64,000 nucleotides of DNA from Siphonodentalium dalli (taxonomy: Eukaryota > Mollusca > Scaphopoda > Gadilida > Siphonodentaliidae), in assembly GCA_032622095.1 (NCBI GenBank), contig CP136061.1:63925127-63989126 (forward strand). Reading direction: 5' to 3'. Shown here in pieces: positions 10,925-21,528 of this stretch. Numbering within the stretch: position 1 is the stretch's first letter; each line of letters starts with the position of its first letter. The translations under genes were made by a program, and so were the position numbers. Below the pieces are notes generated by a model. It was not told the origin of the DNA. It ran no database searches and was given only the letters and a program-made list of their open reading frames with translations.

Positions 10925-11003
10925 CACTGAGTCTTTTCCAGATAAAAGAGAGCCTTTTATGATAGGAAGAACAATATCTCTTTTATCTGGAAAAGACTCA
11001 GTG
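10925..11003. other. Perfect 27-bp-arm hairpin at the inner edge of the right TIR
   Basis: CACTGAGTCTTTTCCAGATA plus AAAGAGA at 10925-10951 is repeated as its exact reverse complement at 10977-11003, around a ~25-base loop. It lies between the ATPase start and the TIR, so transcripts toward the ATPase would begin near it. It may be a regulatory or replication structure, or a TIR-recombination scar. Confidence 0.85.
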
Positions 11004-11680
11004 CTCGATCTGGGACGAAATATCTGCTTGGAGTCCTAACCAACTATATCAACAGAGGGATTATGGAATATAACTCATATTAATTGATAGTTGGGGGTTC
11101 AAAAGAATCCCGAGTTTTTTCTTTTCGCTGTATTCATTTGCCATCGTCCGCTTCGTACCCACTGGCATCTGATGAAGACTGATCTTGCCAAATAGTCACA
11201 TATATAAAACTCGTTCATTTGACTAATACTTACTGATCGGTTGCTTCCACATATCATTCCAATTATGCCCGTATTGTATACTCTATCAATTACATCAAGT
11301 TCTTATCCCATGCAAGATCCTATATATCTAATTCAGCTATGGGTTCGCACAAAGCAAATTCTTATATATCTAAACCTACCGCTAGATAAATCACTGACCC
11401 GATCTCACTCGAAACAGTTTCAATGACCCGATTCATTCTCGTATACTCTATCAATTACAACCCATTCAACACACTCATTAAATTCAATGACCCGATTCAT
11501 TCTTCTATCTTTCCCTTTAAATACATTTCAATAGCATCCATTTAAATTCAATTGTTGTCCCTTTAAACCCATTGTCTACCTTTAAATTTAAATACCCCCT
11601 TAACAACACAACATAGCAACGTGTTATGTAAACATTGGCTCTTCCTCGCTTGGGGGTGACACAGCTTGATATATACTACT
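11002..11680 (-). repeat. Polinton right terminal inverted repeat
   Basis: 679 bp, the reverse complement of 2653-3335 with a few indels (for example a run of C's near 11595 in place of GTG). Confidence 0.93.
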
Positions 11681-11686
11681 ATCCGA
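11681..11686. repeat. Polinton target-site duplication, right
   Basis: ATCCGA, identical to 2647-2652. Confidence 0.9.
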
Positions 11687-11751
11687 TGTATGTTCCGAAT
11701 CATGATTATAGAAGCATTCCTACTTATTTACCAATAAGGATGTAAAGTTTC

Positions 11752-12235
11752 AAAGCAATTCTCCAAAAATGTGGGCTGTAGGTTGTGCTGATGGATTCAC
11801 ATTTGAAATCCAAGATGGCTGCTGGTGGCCATGTTTGTTTTGAAACAATTTCGGGGGATAAGGGAGGCTCCCATCTAGAGATCACCCAAAGATCCATATG
11901 AAGTTTAGTGTCGACTGGGCGAGAAATGTGACCTGTAAGATGTGCTAAAGGATTTAGTCATACAAAGAGTAAAATCCAAGATGGCTGCTGGCAGCCATGC
12001 TTTTTTTTTTTTTTACAGAATTCGGGAAAAAATATAGGCACTCATCGAGAGGTCACACCGAGGATTCATATGACGTTTGGTGGTACGTGATGAGGGATAA
12101 GATATGTAGGGTGTGCTAAAGGATTTAGTGATGCAAAGAGTAAAATCCAAGATGGCTGCCGGTGGCCATGTTTTTCATAGAAAATCGTTCAAATTTGACA
12201 GCTCCCATCTAGAGGTAATACTAGACCCATGTACC
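11752..12235 (+). repeat. AAGATGGC-core dispersed repeat, three units
   Basis: Three diverged ~170-bp units, each with CCAAGATGGCTGC, GGCCATGTTTT, AGCTCCCATCTAGAGGT and AAGGATTTAGTCAT landmarks. The same family recurs at 16,115-16,290, 51,840-52,500, 60,430-61,460 and 62,270-62,930. Confidence 0.85.
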
Positions 12236-12460
12236 GAATATCGATGAAATCGGTTAAAGTTTGTTTAACACCCGTTTTATTTTACTATGGTGTTTTGAAT
12301 AATCTATTTTTATTTGAAGAGTTTACATCTATTTGAAGAATCTATTATTGTGTTATGTTTTCATATAAATCAGGTTGAATAACTTATTTTTAATCCTGAA
12401 CCTTGATATCTATGGAATGTATGGGCAAGATTTAAAGCACCAACTTATGACCAGGAATGG
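12236..12460. other. Unassigned AT-rich spacer
   Basis: No exon, RNA gene or clear repeat was recognised. Confidence 0.4.
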
Positions 12461-13082
12461 ATTAAAGGGACACAAGGCATTCACAGTTGGTATATGTGCA
12501 AACAATATAAAAGTCTGTAAAAACATAACCATTAAAGGGACCCAAGTCACTCACAGTGGGTATATGTGCAAACAATATCAAAGTCTGTAAAAACATCACC
12601 ATTAAAGGGACCCAAGTCACTCACAGTGGATTTATGTGCAAACAATATAAAAGTCTTTAAAAACATCACAATTAAAGGGACCAAGGTACTCACAGTGGGT
12701 ATACATGTATGTGCAAACAATATAAAAGTCTGTAAAAACATCACCATTAAAGGGACCCAAGTCACTCACAGTGGGTATATGTGCAAACAATATAAAAGTC
12801 TGTAAAAACATCACCATTAAATGGGCTCAAGGCACTCACAGTGGATTTATGTGCAAACAATATAAAAGTCTGTAAAACATCACCATTAAAGGGACCCAAG
12901 GCACTCACAGTGAGTAAATGTGCAAACAATATAAAAGTCTATAAAAACATCACCACTATTAAAGGGACCCATGGTACTCACAGTGGGTATATGTGCAAAC
13001 AATATAAAAGTCTATAAAAACATGACCATTAAAGGGACCCAAGGCACTCGCAGTGGATTTATGTGTAAACAATATAAGTCTC
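12461..13082 (+). repeat. 70-bp minisatellite
   Basis: About nine units with GTGCAAACAATATAAAAGTC, ACATCACCATTAAAGGGACC and ACTCACAGTGG landmarks. The array continues directly into a recurrent dispersed repeat (13,086-13,480). The copy at 22,290 starts with a related single unit, so the array seems to have expanded from one end of that repeat. Confidence 0.93.
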
Positions 13083-13085
13083 TAA

Positions 13086-13480
13086 TCACCTTGCACAAAG
13101 AAGAACATGGAGTAATAGATAAACTGTGTTCTTCTATTCATTATTGATAATTCTCCAATAACATATGAACTATTACAGTGATTTGTCAACAAACATCACT
13201 AATCGTGTAGAAAGTTCAAACATTTTAGTCTGCATGAAGATGATTTTCATGATATTTTTCAATGCTTTGACCTTTTCCAATGTTTAGTCAAGTTTTGGTT
13301 AAATTTTGGTATAGTAATTATTGGACTAAGTTTATCAGTGATTTCACTGCAACAGTAATGTTTACAGAACAATGGTTTTGATATGAAAAATCTCATTATT
13401 GGAGAGTTATTAATAATGAAAAAAAAAAAAAATTCATTCTATTTATTTGTTGATGATTGTTTTATAGACTCATATGTTAT
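13086..13480 (+). repeat. Dispersed repeat R, copy 1
   Basis: Shares TTACAGTGATTTGTCAACAA, TTTTTCAATGCTTTGA and ATTGGAGAGT landmarks with 22,290-22,690 and, more weakly, 56,010-56,530. No protein coding was recognised. Confidence 0.8.
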
Positions 13481-14154
13481 TTTGTATGAACCCATTTTGA
13501 AGGCCTTAAGTCTTTCACCAGAAGTCCAACATTGAGATAATTTGACTCACCCCTATGAGTTGGTGTATGCCATATTTTCTGATTGAACCCCCCCCCCCCC
13601 CATGACTGGAGCTTCCTCAAATCCTGTGAAAACCCTGTGCTAATACATTCTCTTATATATGAGTTTCCTATAGAGAGCTTCGCATATATAAAAGAATACA
13701 TTGGCATAACAAGATTTACCTTGACCTTGTAAGCCAGTCCATTCTCTTATATATGCAAGGCTACCTATGGGAGACTAGCATATATAAGAGAGAGCACTGG
13801 CACAGGATCTTTAATGCTGCACTGGAGCAGCTCCCATCATGAAAGGGTATTAAACAGGTCTGGGTGAACCGCTGCATGCATCTGGGATAAGGGGAGTCAC
13901 TCCAACCTGTTCTATAAATTATTATAGTTATCTTTCAAATGATATCAGATATGAGAAAAATTTATTCTGATTGCTTTTGAAGGACAGGGAATAATTATTT
14001 ACTGAGAATATTCAATATTAAAAAATGTAGAGTTCCCTCTCATACATCAGTGAATATATATATATAGCTTGAGTGACTGAGATGCCTCTATTTGCAAGAG
14101 GACATGAATCGTTTGGTCAGTGGGTTAGTGAACAAGGAATCAATTCAGAGAGAA
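13481..14154. repeat. Short hairpins and fragment of the 19.1-kb repeat
   Basis: Two TATATAAGAGA / TCTCTTATATA inverted pairs (13,650-13,700 and 13,740-13,790) are followed by GCACTGGCACAGGATCTTTA. That matches GCACTGGTACAGGATCTGTA at 56,923, so it is a fragment of the dispersed repeat described at 19,137. A C12 run lies near 13,590. Confidence 0.6.
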
Positions 14155-14158
14155 TTAA

Positions 14159-14540
14159 AGATGGCCTATCTCTTCCTATAACAAGTTTGATATACTTTCT
14201 TTGGTACAAAATAATAGATAAGAATCAAAGTCTCTGTCTGGAAATGCTTCTATCAATTAATGTTGATTTTATTTCGAATTTTCTGATATAATAGATACAA
14301 TCAAATTGGAACAGTTACAGCTCGTGGAGGGGAACACGCAGGAGAACTTTATCTCTATCTGAGATCGCATGAATACTTCGTGACCGTCTGTTCTAAAAAC
14401 AGTAATGAAAAATGATCCCAATTGATATAAGAAAATGTTGATATATAATCAATATTGGTTGATAGAAGCGTTTCCGGACAGGTGTCTTCGTCTCATGTTT
14501 ATTATTTTATACTTATAAACTATCTATCTAAATAAAAGCC
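14159..14540. mobile_element. TTAA-type MITE, family B, degenerate copy
   Basis: Starts TTAA|AGATGGCCTATCTCTTCCT and carries CTGGAAATGCTTCTATCAAT. The inverted partner GATAGAAGCGTTTCCGGACA lies at 14,460-14,480. The right end is eroded, so no right TTAA is certain. Family identity comes from the intact copy at 54,416-54,831. Confidence 0.7.
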
Positions 14541-14974
14541 AAGTGTTTGTGAGTGTGCGTGTCTGTCTGTAATGATTTTGGCACGTTTCACAATGTCACC
14601 CCTCATGTCCGATTGCGCCAAATTTGACCATGTCCTGCAGCACATCTTAGAAATCAACACGAAAAATTTGAAGCCAATCAGTACAATTAAGGCAATTCTG
14701 CAAGTGTGGTAAACATAACTTAATTATATTCCTAAAAGTTGGTGTCACCACGATTTTCAAACTTAGCTGCAGTGATAAAGAAAACAGAAACATCAGAAAT
14801 AGAGAATGAATTCTTTAATAAATAAGCGACCAATTAAAGATGTGTTCATGGTTCCAGAATTTCAGTTATAGGTTACAATGGTGTAATTATAACTCGGACC
14901 ACTCTCCAATGGGTGCCGGAGAAACTATAGGAGAGAATAAAATAGACACTTGACTCCGATTGTTTAAATATAAA
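14541..14974. other. Unassigned sequence
   Basis: No gene was recognised. CATGTCCGATTGCGCC near 14,605 recurs at 17,041, a sign of dispersed repeat content. Confidence 0.4.
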
Positions 14975-15110
14975 TTAGAAGGAAGCATAAAACTTAGTCT
15001 GGAGCACTGAATACATCTTTAACATGGATCGTCATATAAAATCATGCGTACAATATATCTACACGAAGTGTAAATATCCTTCAATAACATAACATAAGTA
15101 TAGGTTATAA
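14975..15110 (+). repeat. Dispersed repeat S, copy 1
   Basis: Landmarks AAACTTAGTCTGGAGCA, ATATCTACACGAAGTGTAAA and CCTTCAATAACATAACATAA recur at 16,720-16,865, 16,915-16,975, 19,045-19,135 and 20,225-20,410. Confidence 0.75.
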
Positions 15111-15989
15111 CCTGTATCTGTACAAGAAATATAGACCTAGGAGCGTTAGCGCCACGGGCTGTATTTCTTGTAATGAGACCCAAGCGGGTTATGGCATATT
15201 TATAAATGGATTCACACCCCAAGGCAAACAAAATTGAGCGACTTTCAATATGATGATTACGTATCAATTGCTATTCAATCAAAGATTAATTGAATGTTGT
15301 GTGGTGTTACATATATTCCTACCGCACAAGTAAAATGATCGTTGACAGTGGGAGCACTTGCATCGGAATTATTTATCAGCGTCGATAACATTCTGTCTCA
15401 AAATTTAAAGTATTGTTTATTCAAATTCCTCCTTGCGACAATAAACTGTTGCGGATGTTAATGTTATTTTCATATTGGTTCCGATAATGGATTTATCTTT
15501 CAGAACCCAGATAGTGTTCGAACATTCCGATTCCGAAAAGAAACTGTTCCACATTACTGAAAGTTTGTGTGTTGAAATGTCACCGGCATTCATGTAAAAA
15601 GACTAAAACAAATCTAGGTTTGTAGAATATTCTCAATGTTATTGTTAAACAGTGATTATTGTGGATTATACATTCCAAACAAATGTGGATTTCCCTCAGT
15701 TAACTTCCATGCACCCCAATGGCCGCTACGAATGGTACGATCCGTGTTTTAACCCGAGTGACGGGTGCGATCATGATCATGGCGTATTGTTATAATTCAC
15801 ATCTAATTCCCCTCCTCTCTCATGTTCAGCTTACTATCCAATTAGTGCCAATTTATTAGTGAATTTTAGCTCAAGTCTAAATTTTGTCTCTGGCAAAATA
15901 CAGATTCATACAAGAAATATTGTTCGTTGATTGGAGAGAACTGATTGGCCGAGGGGTGTGATCCAGTTTATAAATATATATATATAAAT
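15111..15989. other. Unassigned sequence with one dispersed-repeat fragment
   Basis: No exon was recognised. The part at about 15,815-15,965 (TGTTCAGCTTACTATCCAAT, TTTTAGCTCAAGT) has a diverged relative at 37,620-37,745. Confidence 0.4.
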
Positions 15990-16290
15990 GAAAATGTCAA
16001 TGACACTGTAGCTCAATATGGAAAGGGAATAATTTCATGTGTTACAGTCAATGGAGCAATTAGGAATGGAGAAAGTTGAAATGTCTAAGTAATACTAGAT
16101 TATAAACATGAAGAGATATATATAAAATCAAACCAAAGATGGACGCTGGTGGCTATGTTTTCCAATGAATATCAAAAACATTTGATAGCTCCAATCTAGA
16201 CTCTAGTAGATTAATATCAAGATCAATATGCAGTTCGGTTTTTGATCAGATGAGGGAAGTTGACTGTAGGGTGTACCAAAGATTTAGTCA
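15990..16290 (+). repeat. 'Ends in GACACTGTAGCTCAA' repeat joined to an AAGATGGC-family unit
   Basis: AAAATGTCAATGACACTGTAG followed by GGAAAGGGAATAATTT recurs at 51,700 and 62,170. In each case it is followed within a few hundred bases by an AAGATGGC-family unit (here AAAGATGGACGCTGGTGGC). The two modules may belong to one longer dispersed element. Confidence 0.7.
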
Positions 16291-16432
16291 TGCTTAGTGC
16301 AATTAGTTGCGCGTCATTACGCTTAAGCACAATATGTGGTATTTGTGCTTAAGCACAATTGATTGCGCTTAATTTCAATTATTTGCGCTTAAGTGCAATT
16401 ATTTTCACTTAAGCGCAATTCATTATTAAATC
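16291..16432. repeat. Cluster of CGCTTAAGCGCAATT-type palindromic units
   Basis: About seven ~20-bp units are built around CGCTTAAGC / GTGCTTAAGCAC cores joined by AATTAT-like spacers. Each core is itself nearly palindromic. Confidence 0.8.
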
Positions 16433-17298
16433 TGAATTTGGCCTCCCATAATAGTGTAAACATATTTGTTCATCTTTGATAATTAGATAGTCATCGATTA
16501 AGGCCCTGCAAATTGGGAGTTATCATTTCAATTTGAAACTCGAAATCGATACTGACAAAAGATTTTAAATTGCAAGAAATCTTGAATTGAATCGCTGTAT
16601 CGAGCATGAAGCTAGGGATATGTTCAGGGAAACATTTAAAGTGGTAGCCAAGAGGAAATGAAAAAGATAGATTATGTCAGTGGGAGCTTCGTAACTCAAA
16701 GGTATTACACTGTGCCTTCAAATATAAATTAAAAACAATAAAACTTAGTCTGGAGCATCTTTAACGTAGATCATCATATAATAATCATGGATACTGTATA
16801 TCTACAAGAAGTGTAAATAGCCTTCAATGAACACACAGATAACATAACATAAATATTTAAATAACTGTGACAAATTGAAAAGACTATTTCAGCAGGTGCT
16901 TCTTGGCTCAAAATTGTTACACTATGCCTTCAAATATAAATTAAACACAATAAAACTTAGCCCTGAATACATGGATCATCTGTCTCTATATAAGCCATGA
17001 AGAATTTGTCTATTGGCACAGTTAAAAATATATCACCTTCATGTCCGATTGCGCCCATTTTAAAAACTGACATGCAAAATGTCAGGCAAATCGGTTCAAG
17101 AAAACCTGAGATAAAGCATTTGCCGAAGGTTATCAAGGCGATGATTTCCCTGATATAATGTGTTTCTCTGAACCTGAATATGCTTTCAACAGCACCATTC
17201 ATTATGAAACACCAAATCAAATTCCAGACAAACTCTGCAAACTATTTGCCGGCTTTCTTTATATCATTATCAGCAGTGATTTTAGCCTCAGACGACAT
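16433..17298. repeat. Two copies of dispersed repeat S in unassigned sequence
   Basis: Repeat S copies at about 16,720-16,865 and 16,915-16,975 share CTTCAAATATAAATTAAA and ATAAAACTTAG. The remaining sequence shows no exon; an 87-codon open frame at 16,957-17,220 lies inside the repeat and is discounted. Confidence 0.6.
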
Positions 17299-17534
17299 AA
17301 AGGGGTACTGTACACTAAATCCGGTCATTTATGGGACCATCTCCTTTTATACTCAACAGAATATATGCAACAAATGAATGAATTTGAGCCATGGATTAGT
17401 GCAAAATACACTTGTGTGCTCTACTAACGATGCAAAAAACATGGTAATTATAATGAAAATGAATTTATGGCTGGAGTCATAAATTTATTTTCATTATAAT
17501 TACCATGTTTTTTGCATCGTTCGGAGAGCACACA
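17299..17534. mobile_element. Foldback remnant related to MITE family A
   Basis: AAAGGGGTACTGTACAC at the left matches the MITE family A terminus. At 17,413-17,534 an imperfect hairpin with ~57-base arms folds around GGCTGGAGTC; the same TTTATGGCTGGAG-CATAAA core lies at the centre of family A copies. No right terminus was found. Confidence 0.7.
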
Positions 17535-17539
17535 ATTTA

Positions 17540-17760
17540 GAAGATATGTAGGACAATTGGTACACATATGTTCACATGACCAGGGGAATGATATGGGATA
17601 GGCGCGTTTGACCTCAGATGACTACTTAAAGGGGGACTAATAAATTGCATGATCAATAAAGCATTTATCATCAACTGAGAAGATGTGTTGGAAAATTGGT
17701 GCACATAGGTAACAGGACACAGGGAATGTCACGGGATAGGTGCTGTTGACCTCAAATGAC
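17540..17760 (+). repeat. ~115-bp diverged tandem repeat, interrupted by a hAT
   Basis: Units share AAAATTGGTGCACATAGGT, GGGATAGGCGC.GTTGACCTCA and ATGACT.....GGGACTAATAA. The array resumes after the hAT at 18,839-19,000. Confidence 0.75.
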
Positions 17761-18830
17761 TAGGGTCCTGCGAATATTCGATTCGAAAGTCAAATTCGAT
17801 TCGAAATTGCTAACTCAAAATTTCGAATATACACTGATGGAAAAGTAGGCTGTTTACGGGCAGGTATACACGTCGATCTTAACTGTTTTTTGCCATTTAA
17901 TTACAGAAAATGATGTATATATGTACCTTATAATTCTCATTGTACATCGCGATTATATATATTAAATATAAGTATAGACAGCAATTAGCCACTATAGGAC
18001 AACTAAATACATCTGATTTCTATCTCTGAACATGGTAGCCAAAAGCTGGGAGATCGCCGATGGACCGACGACGCGCGTAAATTATAATAGCTATGAGACT
18101 GATCAACCGCTAGCGTTATCCGCTGTCTATCCGTTTCAGATTCCGCGTTATGTAATATAGCTCATAATTTAAACAACACGTGTTCCCGGCATCGAAAACT
18201 GCATTTTGGCGGTGTTTTCTTTTGAAGTTTACTTTCAATTTCGGAGCGTTCTTTGACACTTGACAAAACGTCATCCGTTATTCATGTTTATTTTAAACAC
18301 TATTAAAGCTGCAGGCTTACAAATGTGATGAATGCAACATGGTGTATAAATCGCAAGCATCTGGGACAACGACCCATCTATGGAATCATCTGTCCAAGAA
18401 GCATCCAGCACTACATAAACAGGCTACACTGTGACTGTTGTTGTATCTTCAAATTTATAACAACGGGTGATTCCGAATGTTGATTTGCAATTTTGCATGC
18501 ACATGCAATCTGTACAAATTTTTGCGTGATTTTAGTTCCAATAATCCATTTAGTGGTTATATATTAATCGTCGTGACGGCCGCATGGACGTTTTAATCAA
18601 TTATCAATTGAAGTTAATAGTATTGCAAATGACGGTTCATCGCCACATAAGTTATGATGGAACTTCGTGCATGTAGTTCATGGAACGTTTCACAAATCGT
18701 CTAATCATTGACAAAACATGCCCAATTGAGAATACAACATACAGATATGATTCGAATCGATATTCGATTCGATTTCCTGAATTCGAGTCGACATTCGATT
18801 CGATAAAAATCTCCAATTCGCATGACCCTA
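17761..18830. mobile_element. hAT-family remnant with BED finger
   Basis: 1,070 bp with TIRs TAGGGTCCTGCGAAT / ATTCGCATGACCCTA (one mismatch) and a perfect 8-bp target duplication CAAATGAC (17753-17760 and 18831-18838), diagnostic of hAT transposons. Subterminal ATTCGATTCGA repeats lie at both ends. It is too short for a transposase (usually about 600 aa), so it is non-autonomous. Confidence 0.94.
18312..18434 (+). pseudogene. BED-type zinc finger exon of hAT transposase
   Basis: An open stretch beginning QAYKCDECNMVYKS, then TTTHLWNHLSKKH, stop TGA at 18432-18434. The CxxC and paired His spacing match a BED finger, the DNA-binding module at the N-terminus of many hAT transposases. The catalytic RNase-H-like domain is absent. 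A CTGCAG|GC acceptor-like sequence precedes it. Confidence 0.8.
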
Positions 18831-18838
18831 CAAATGAC

Positions 18839-19136
18839 TTAATGAGCTACTAATACTTGGCAATAAAGAACGTTTGTTATCAGCTTAAAATATAGATGGT
18901 AACTTTATCCGGCGAGTGTGATGCAATAGGCGCTGTTTGCCTCAGGTGACTAAAATTATTTTAAATGACTTCAAGGGACACTAATAATTTCCTAATTCTT
19001 CACACGATTTTCCTGCATGTCATGTTTGTCACCAGTCATTTTTTATGGCAATCCCCTAGAGATATAATAATCATGCATCCATACAGTATATCTACAAGAA
19101 GTGGAAATAACCTTCAATGAACACATACATAACATG
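18839..19136 (+). repeat. Continuation of ~115-bp repeat, then repeat S copy
   Basis: The interrupted tandem repeat resumes directly after the hAT duplication (AATAGGCGCTGTTTGCCTCA). Repeat S landmarks (TATCTACAAGAAGTGGAAAT) follow at 19,085. Confidence 0.7.
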
Positions 19137-20200
19137 AGAGGCCGATCACGATCGACAGATGTTAACCCATCCCATGGCGATAGTAAATTACTATGATCGG
19201 AATCATAAATGAGTTTTAGTGTTGAATTACACAGTATACTGTTATGTCCTATTATAGACAAATGTACATAACACAAATTATTGGAATTTATGGGTCACTC
19301 GCATTTATATAAGAGATTGCACTGGTACAGCTAACCCACCACAGCCTTGGGTTAAATGTGAAAGGTGGCCTGGACATGGAATACTTGGGTTAAGAGAGTC
19401 CAATTTAAGTTTAGAATAATAATGTATCAAATTCTACCCACAATATAGTATACAGATAAGCCAGGTCACTGCTGACCCATTAATATCAATTATATAGCAG
19501 AGCTGTCAACAACTCACAAGAATTGTTTATGTTGAACACTGACTTCTCTATTAAACCAATAACAATTATAATGACCTCAGACCATCTGAAGATATCACTC
19601 TACAGCACAGATGTCCAGGTCTACTGTTAATACCATGTGATGTTTATTGTTGAATCTTTATTTTAAATTAAATACCATAGCTTTCTTTATCAGATTATTT
19701 GCACATCAATTGGCATAAGAGACATCAGAAAATAATATAGCCTTATCAATAGCTAAGTAGTCCAAAGGCATGGGATGAAATTGATGAATTGGGTTTAAAG
19801 TCGCTCCAAACAAATTTACCAGTACATAACACAAAGTTATGGACCGATTTAAACCAAATTTGGTGTGGTGACTCGGGGTACCCTTGGCAGAGTTATAATG
19901 GTGTTAGTTTTTCAAATTTTGTTACTTTAAATTTTTTATTTTTTTTTGAGTGAATATATTTTTTTGAAAAAGGGCCATAACTCAGTTAAAAATAGTCGGA
20001 TCAAACCGATATTCGAACTCGATCTGTCTTTTATGCTGAGAAATTCATATACAAAATTTGGTTCTGATCATATATAAAATGTTCGAGTTATCGCACCATG
20101 CGTAAAGTGTCTACAGACAGACAGGCGGACGGACGGACTAACGACGAGGGGTCAATCCGGACAACGACACTATGTTTACCATACTATGGTATGGGTAAAC
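19137..20200 (+). repeat. ~1.06-kb dispersed repeat T, copy 1
   Basis: Begins GAGGCCGATCACGATCGACA and ends at the palindrome-containing ACCATACTATGGTATGGGTA. Its relative at 56,739-58,525 shares the whole layout, including AGGGCCATAACTCAGTTAAA and the GGACGGACGG tract. The copy at 56.7 kb carries an extra ~600-bp insertion. No coding was recognised. Confidence 0.9.
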
Positions 20201-21189
20201 ATAATAACATAAATATTTAAATAGCCGTGACAAATTGAAAAAGACTATTTCAGCAGGTGCTTCTTGGCTCAAAATTGTTACACTATGCCTTCAAATATAA
20301 ATTAAAAATAATAAAACTTAGCCCTGAATACATGGATAATAATATAATAATCATGGATACAGTTTATCTACAAGAAGTGTAAATAGTCTCCAATAACATA
20401 ATATAAATATATATAAAAAAGATAATTGAGATAATATTCACCGGAATACCCCATGGTACAGGACAGCTGAGGATTTCATTTTATCAATCTGAATATAACT
20501 AAATGGTCATACTTTAGCAATCAATCAAAGCTATATCCAATGTTGACAATTAGCAAGGCAGTGAGACGGGGATACATAGAGGCAGATAATTCGCGAGAAA
20601 ATGAAGGAAATTTGTAGCTACCAGAAAGTCAAATATATAGATAGACACAATGTGCATTGAGAATATTTTATCAAATTAGTTGTGAATGGCATAAGGATAT
20701 ATTTCACTGTGCGTGTCCGCAACAAGTTCATTAAAATATTTGAAATTTGTATGGATGTGTTCTGTATTCATTCCACAACCCTTTATCAAGTAAAGTAGTG
20801 TTCAGACGAGTCTGTTGAATTGCTCCGTATGTTACGTTGACACCGATCCTTCGTCAGTGTTAAATCGTTCACATGGGTGCTTAAGTTTTGTTATAACACA
20901 GAGCTTCCGATTACTAATTGCAGCTAATAAGTTCAATATCGGAATAAATGTAAATCAAGCTGTCTGCAATAAAATAATTCTACATTAATGTCAAACCTGT
21001 CAAAACCAAACAACGAACACTTTATTGACATAAATACAAGTGGTTTTCCTCCGCTTCAACGACAGCCGCCATCTTTTATCGATTGAAAACAAGAAACGTC
21101 ATGACGCACACCATATAAGGTATGTGTTAAGCTTATACACAATGCATTGAAAATAGAATGTCTCTGTTGCATGCATTAACGCATACATC
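20201..21189. repeat. Repeat S copy and unassigned sequence
   Basis: Repeat S copy at about 20,225-20,410. The rest (20,410-21,189) shows no exon or RNA gene that I recognise. Confidence 0.5.
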
Positions 21190-21528
21190 TTAATGGACAC
21201 ATTGCAGCCATCTGAACGCTTTAGTAATTAGGCTCCTGTGAATAGTGGGTTTTTGATCGAATTTAATAGCTCTCGAAAAATACGAAAACGAATCAAATAT
21301 TTCATAATCTTGGTTGCCGAAATGATAAGATACCGTAATGAAACTGATAGAGACATGTTTCCAATTTTCGTCAGAATTATCTAGTAAATAACACACAAAC
21401 ACTATTAATAAATAAATGAAACTGAAATATAACAAACAATTAGGAAAATACCATTTTGTCAATTTCCGTGCACAGTAATTGAATGACATCACTAATCGAT
21501 TCAAAACAAGGAATAGGAGACGGAACAT
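21190..21528 (-). CDS. Hypothetical 112-residue ORF with one membrane segment
   Basis: Not recognised. The frame begins ATG at 21528 and contains one strongly hydrophobic stretch near residues 30-48 (LLYFSFIYLLIVFVCYLL) after a short basic N-terminus, followed by a hydrophilic remainder. That layout would suit a small type II membrane protein or the first exon of one. There is no conserved motif, no neighbouring exon in phase and no known promoter element, so it may be a chance frame. Confidence 0.2.
   Translation of the reverse strand: MFRLLFLVLNRLVMSFNYCARKLTKWYFPNCLLYFSFIYLLIVFVCYLLDNSDENWKHVSISFITVSYHFGNQDYEIFDSFSYFSRAIKFDQKPTIHRSLITKAFRWLQCVH

Larger units (their letters stand above)
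2653..11680. mobile_element. Polinton/Maverick element, internally deleted
   Basis: A 9.03-kb element bounded by ~680-bp TIRs that start AGTAGTATATATC and flanked by the perfect 6-bp duplication ATCCGA. Polintons are large virus-like DNA transposons of eukaryotes, usually about 15-20 kb. They normally encode a protein-primed DNA polymerase B, a retroviral-type integrase, a packaging ATPase, a protease and capsid proteins. Here only a frameshifted ATPase and a C2H2-finger ORF are recognisable; polymerase, integrase, protease and capsid genes are not visible. The centre is occupied by a nested block between two inverted 21-bp arrays. The element is therefore non-autonomous and probably old, although its TIRs are still long and similar. 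Confidence 0.92.

Noticed and set aside
16957-17220. 87-codon ORF with hydrophobic stretches
   Set aside because: Lies across dispersed repeat S and a recurring CATGTCCGATTGCGCC segment, with no domain or splice context.
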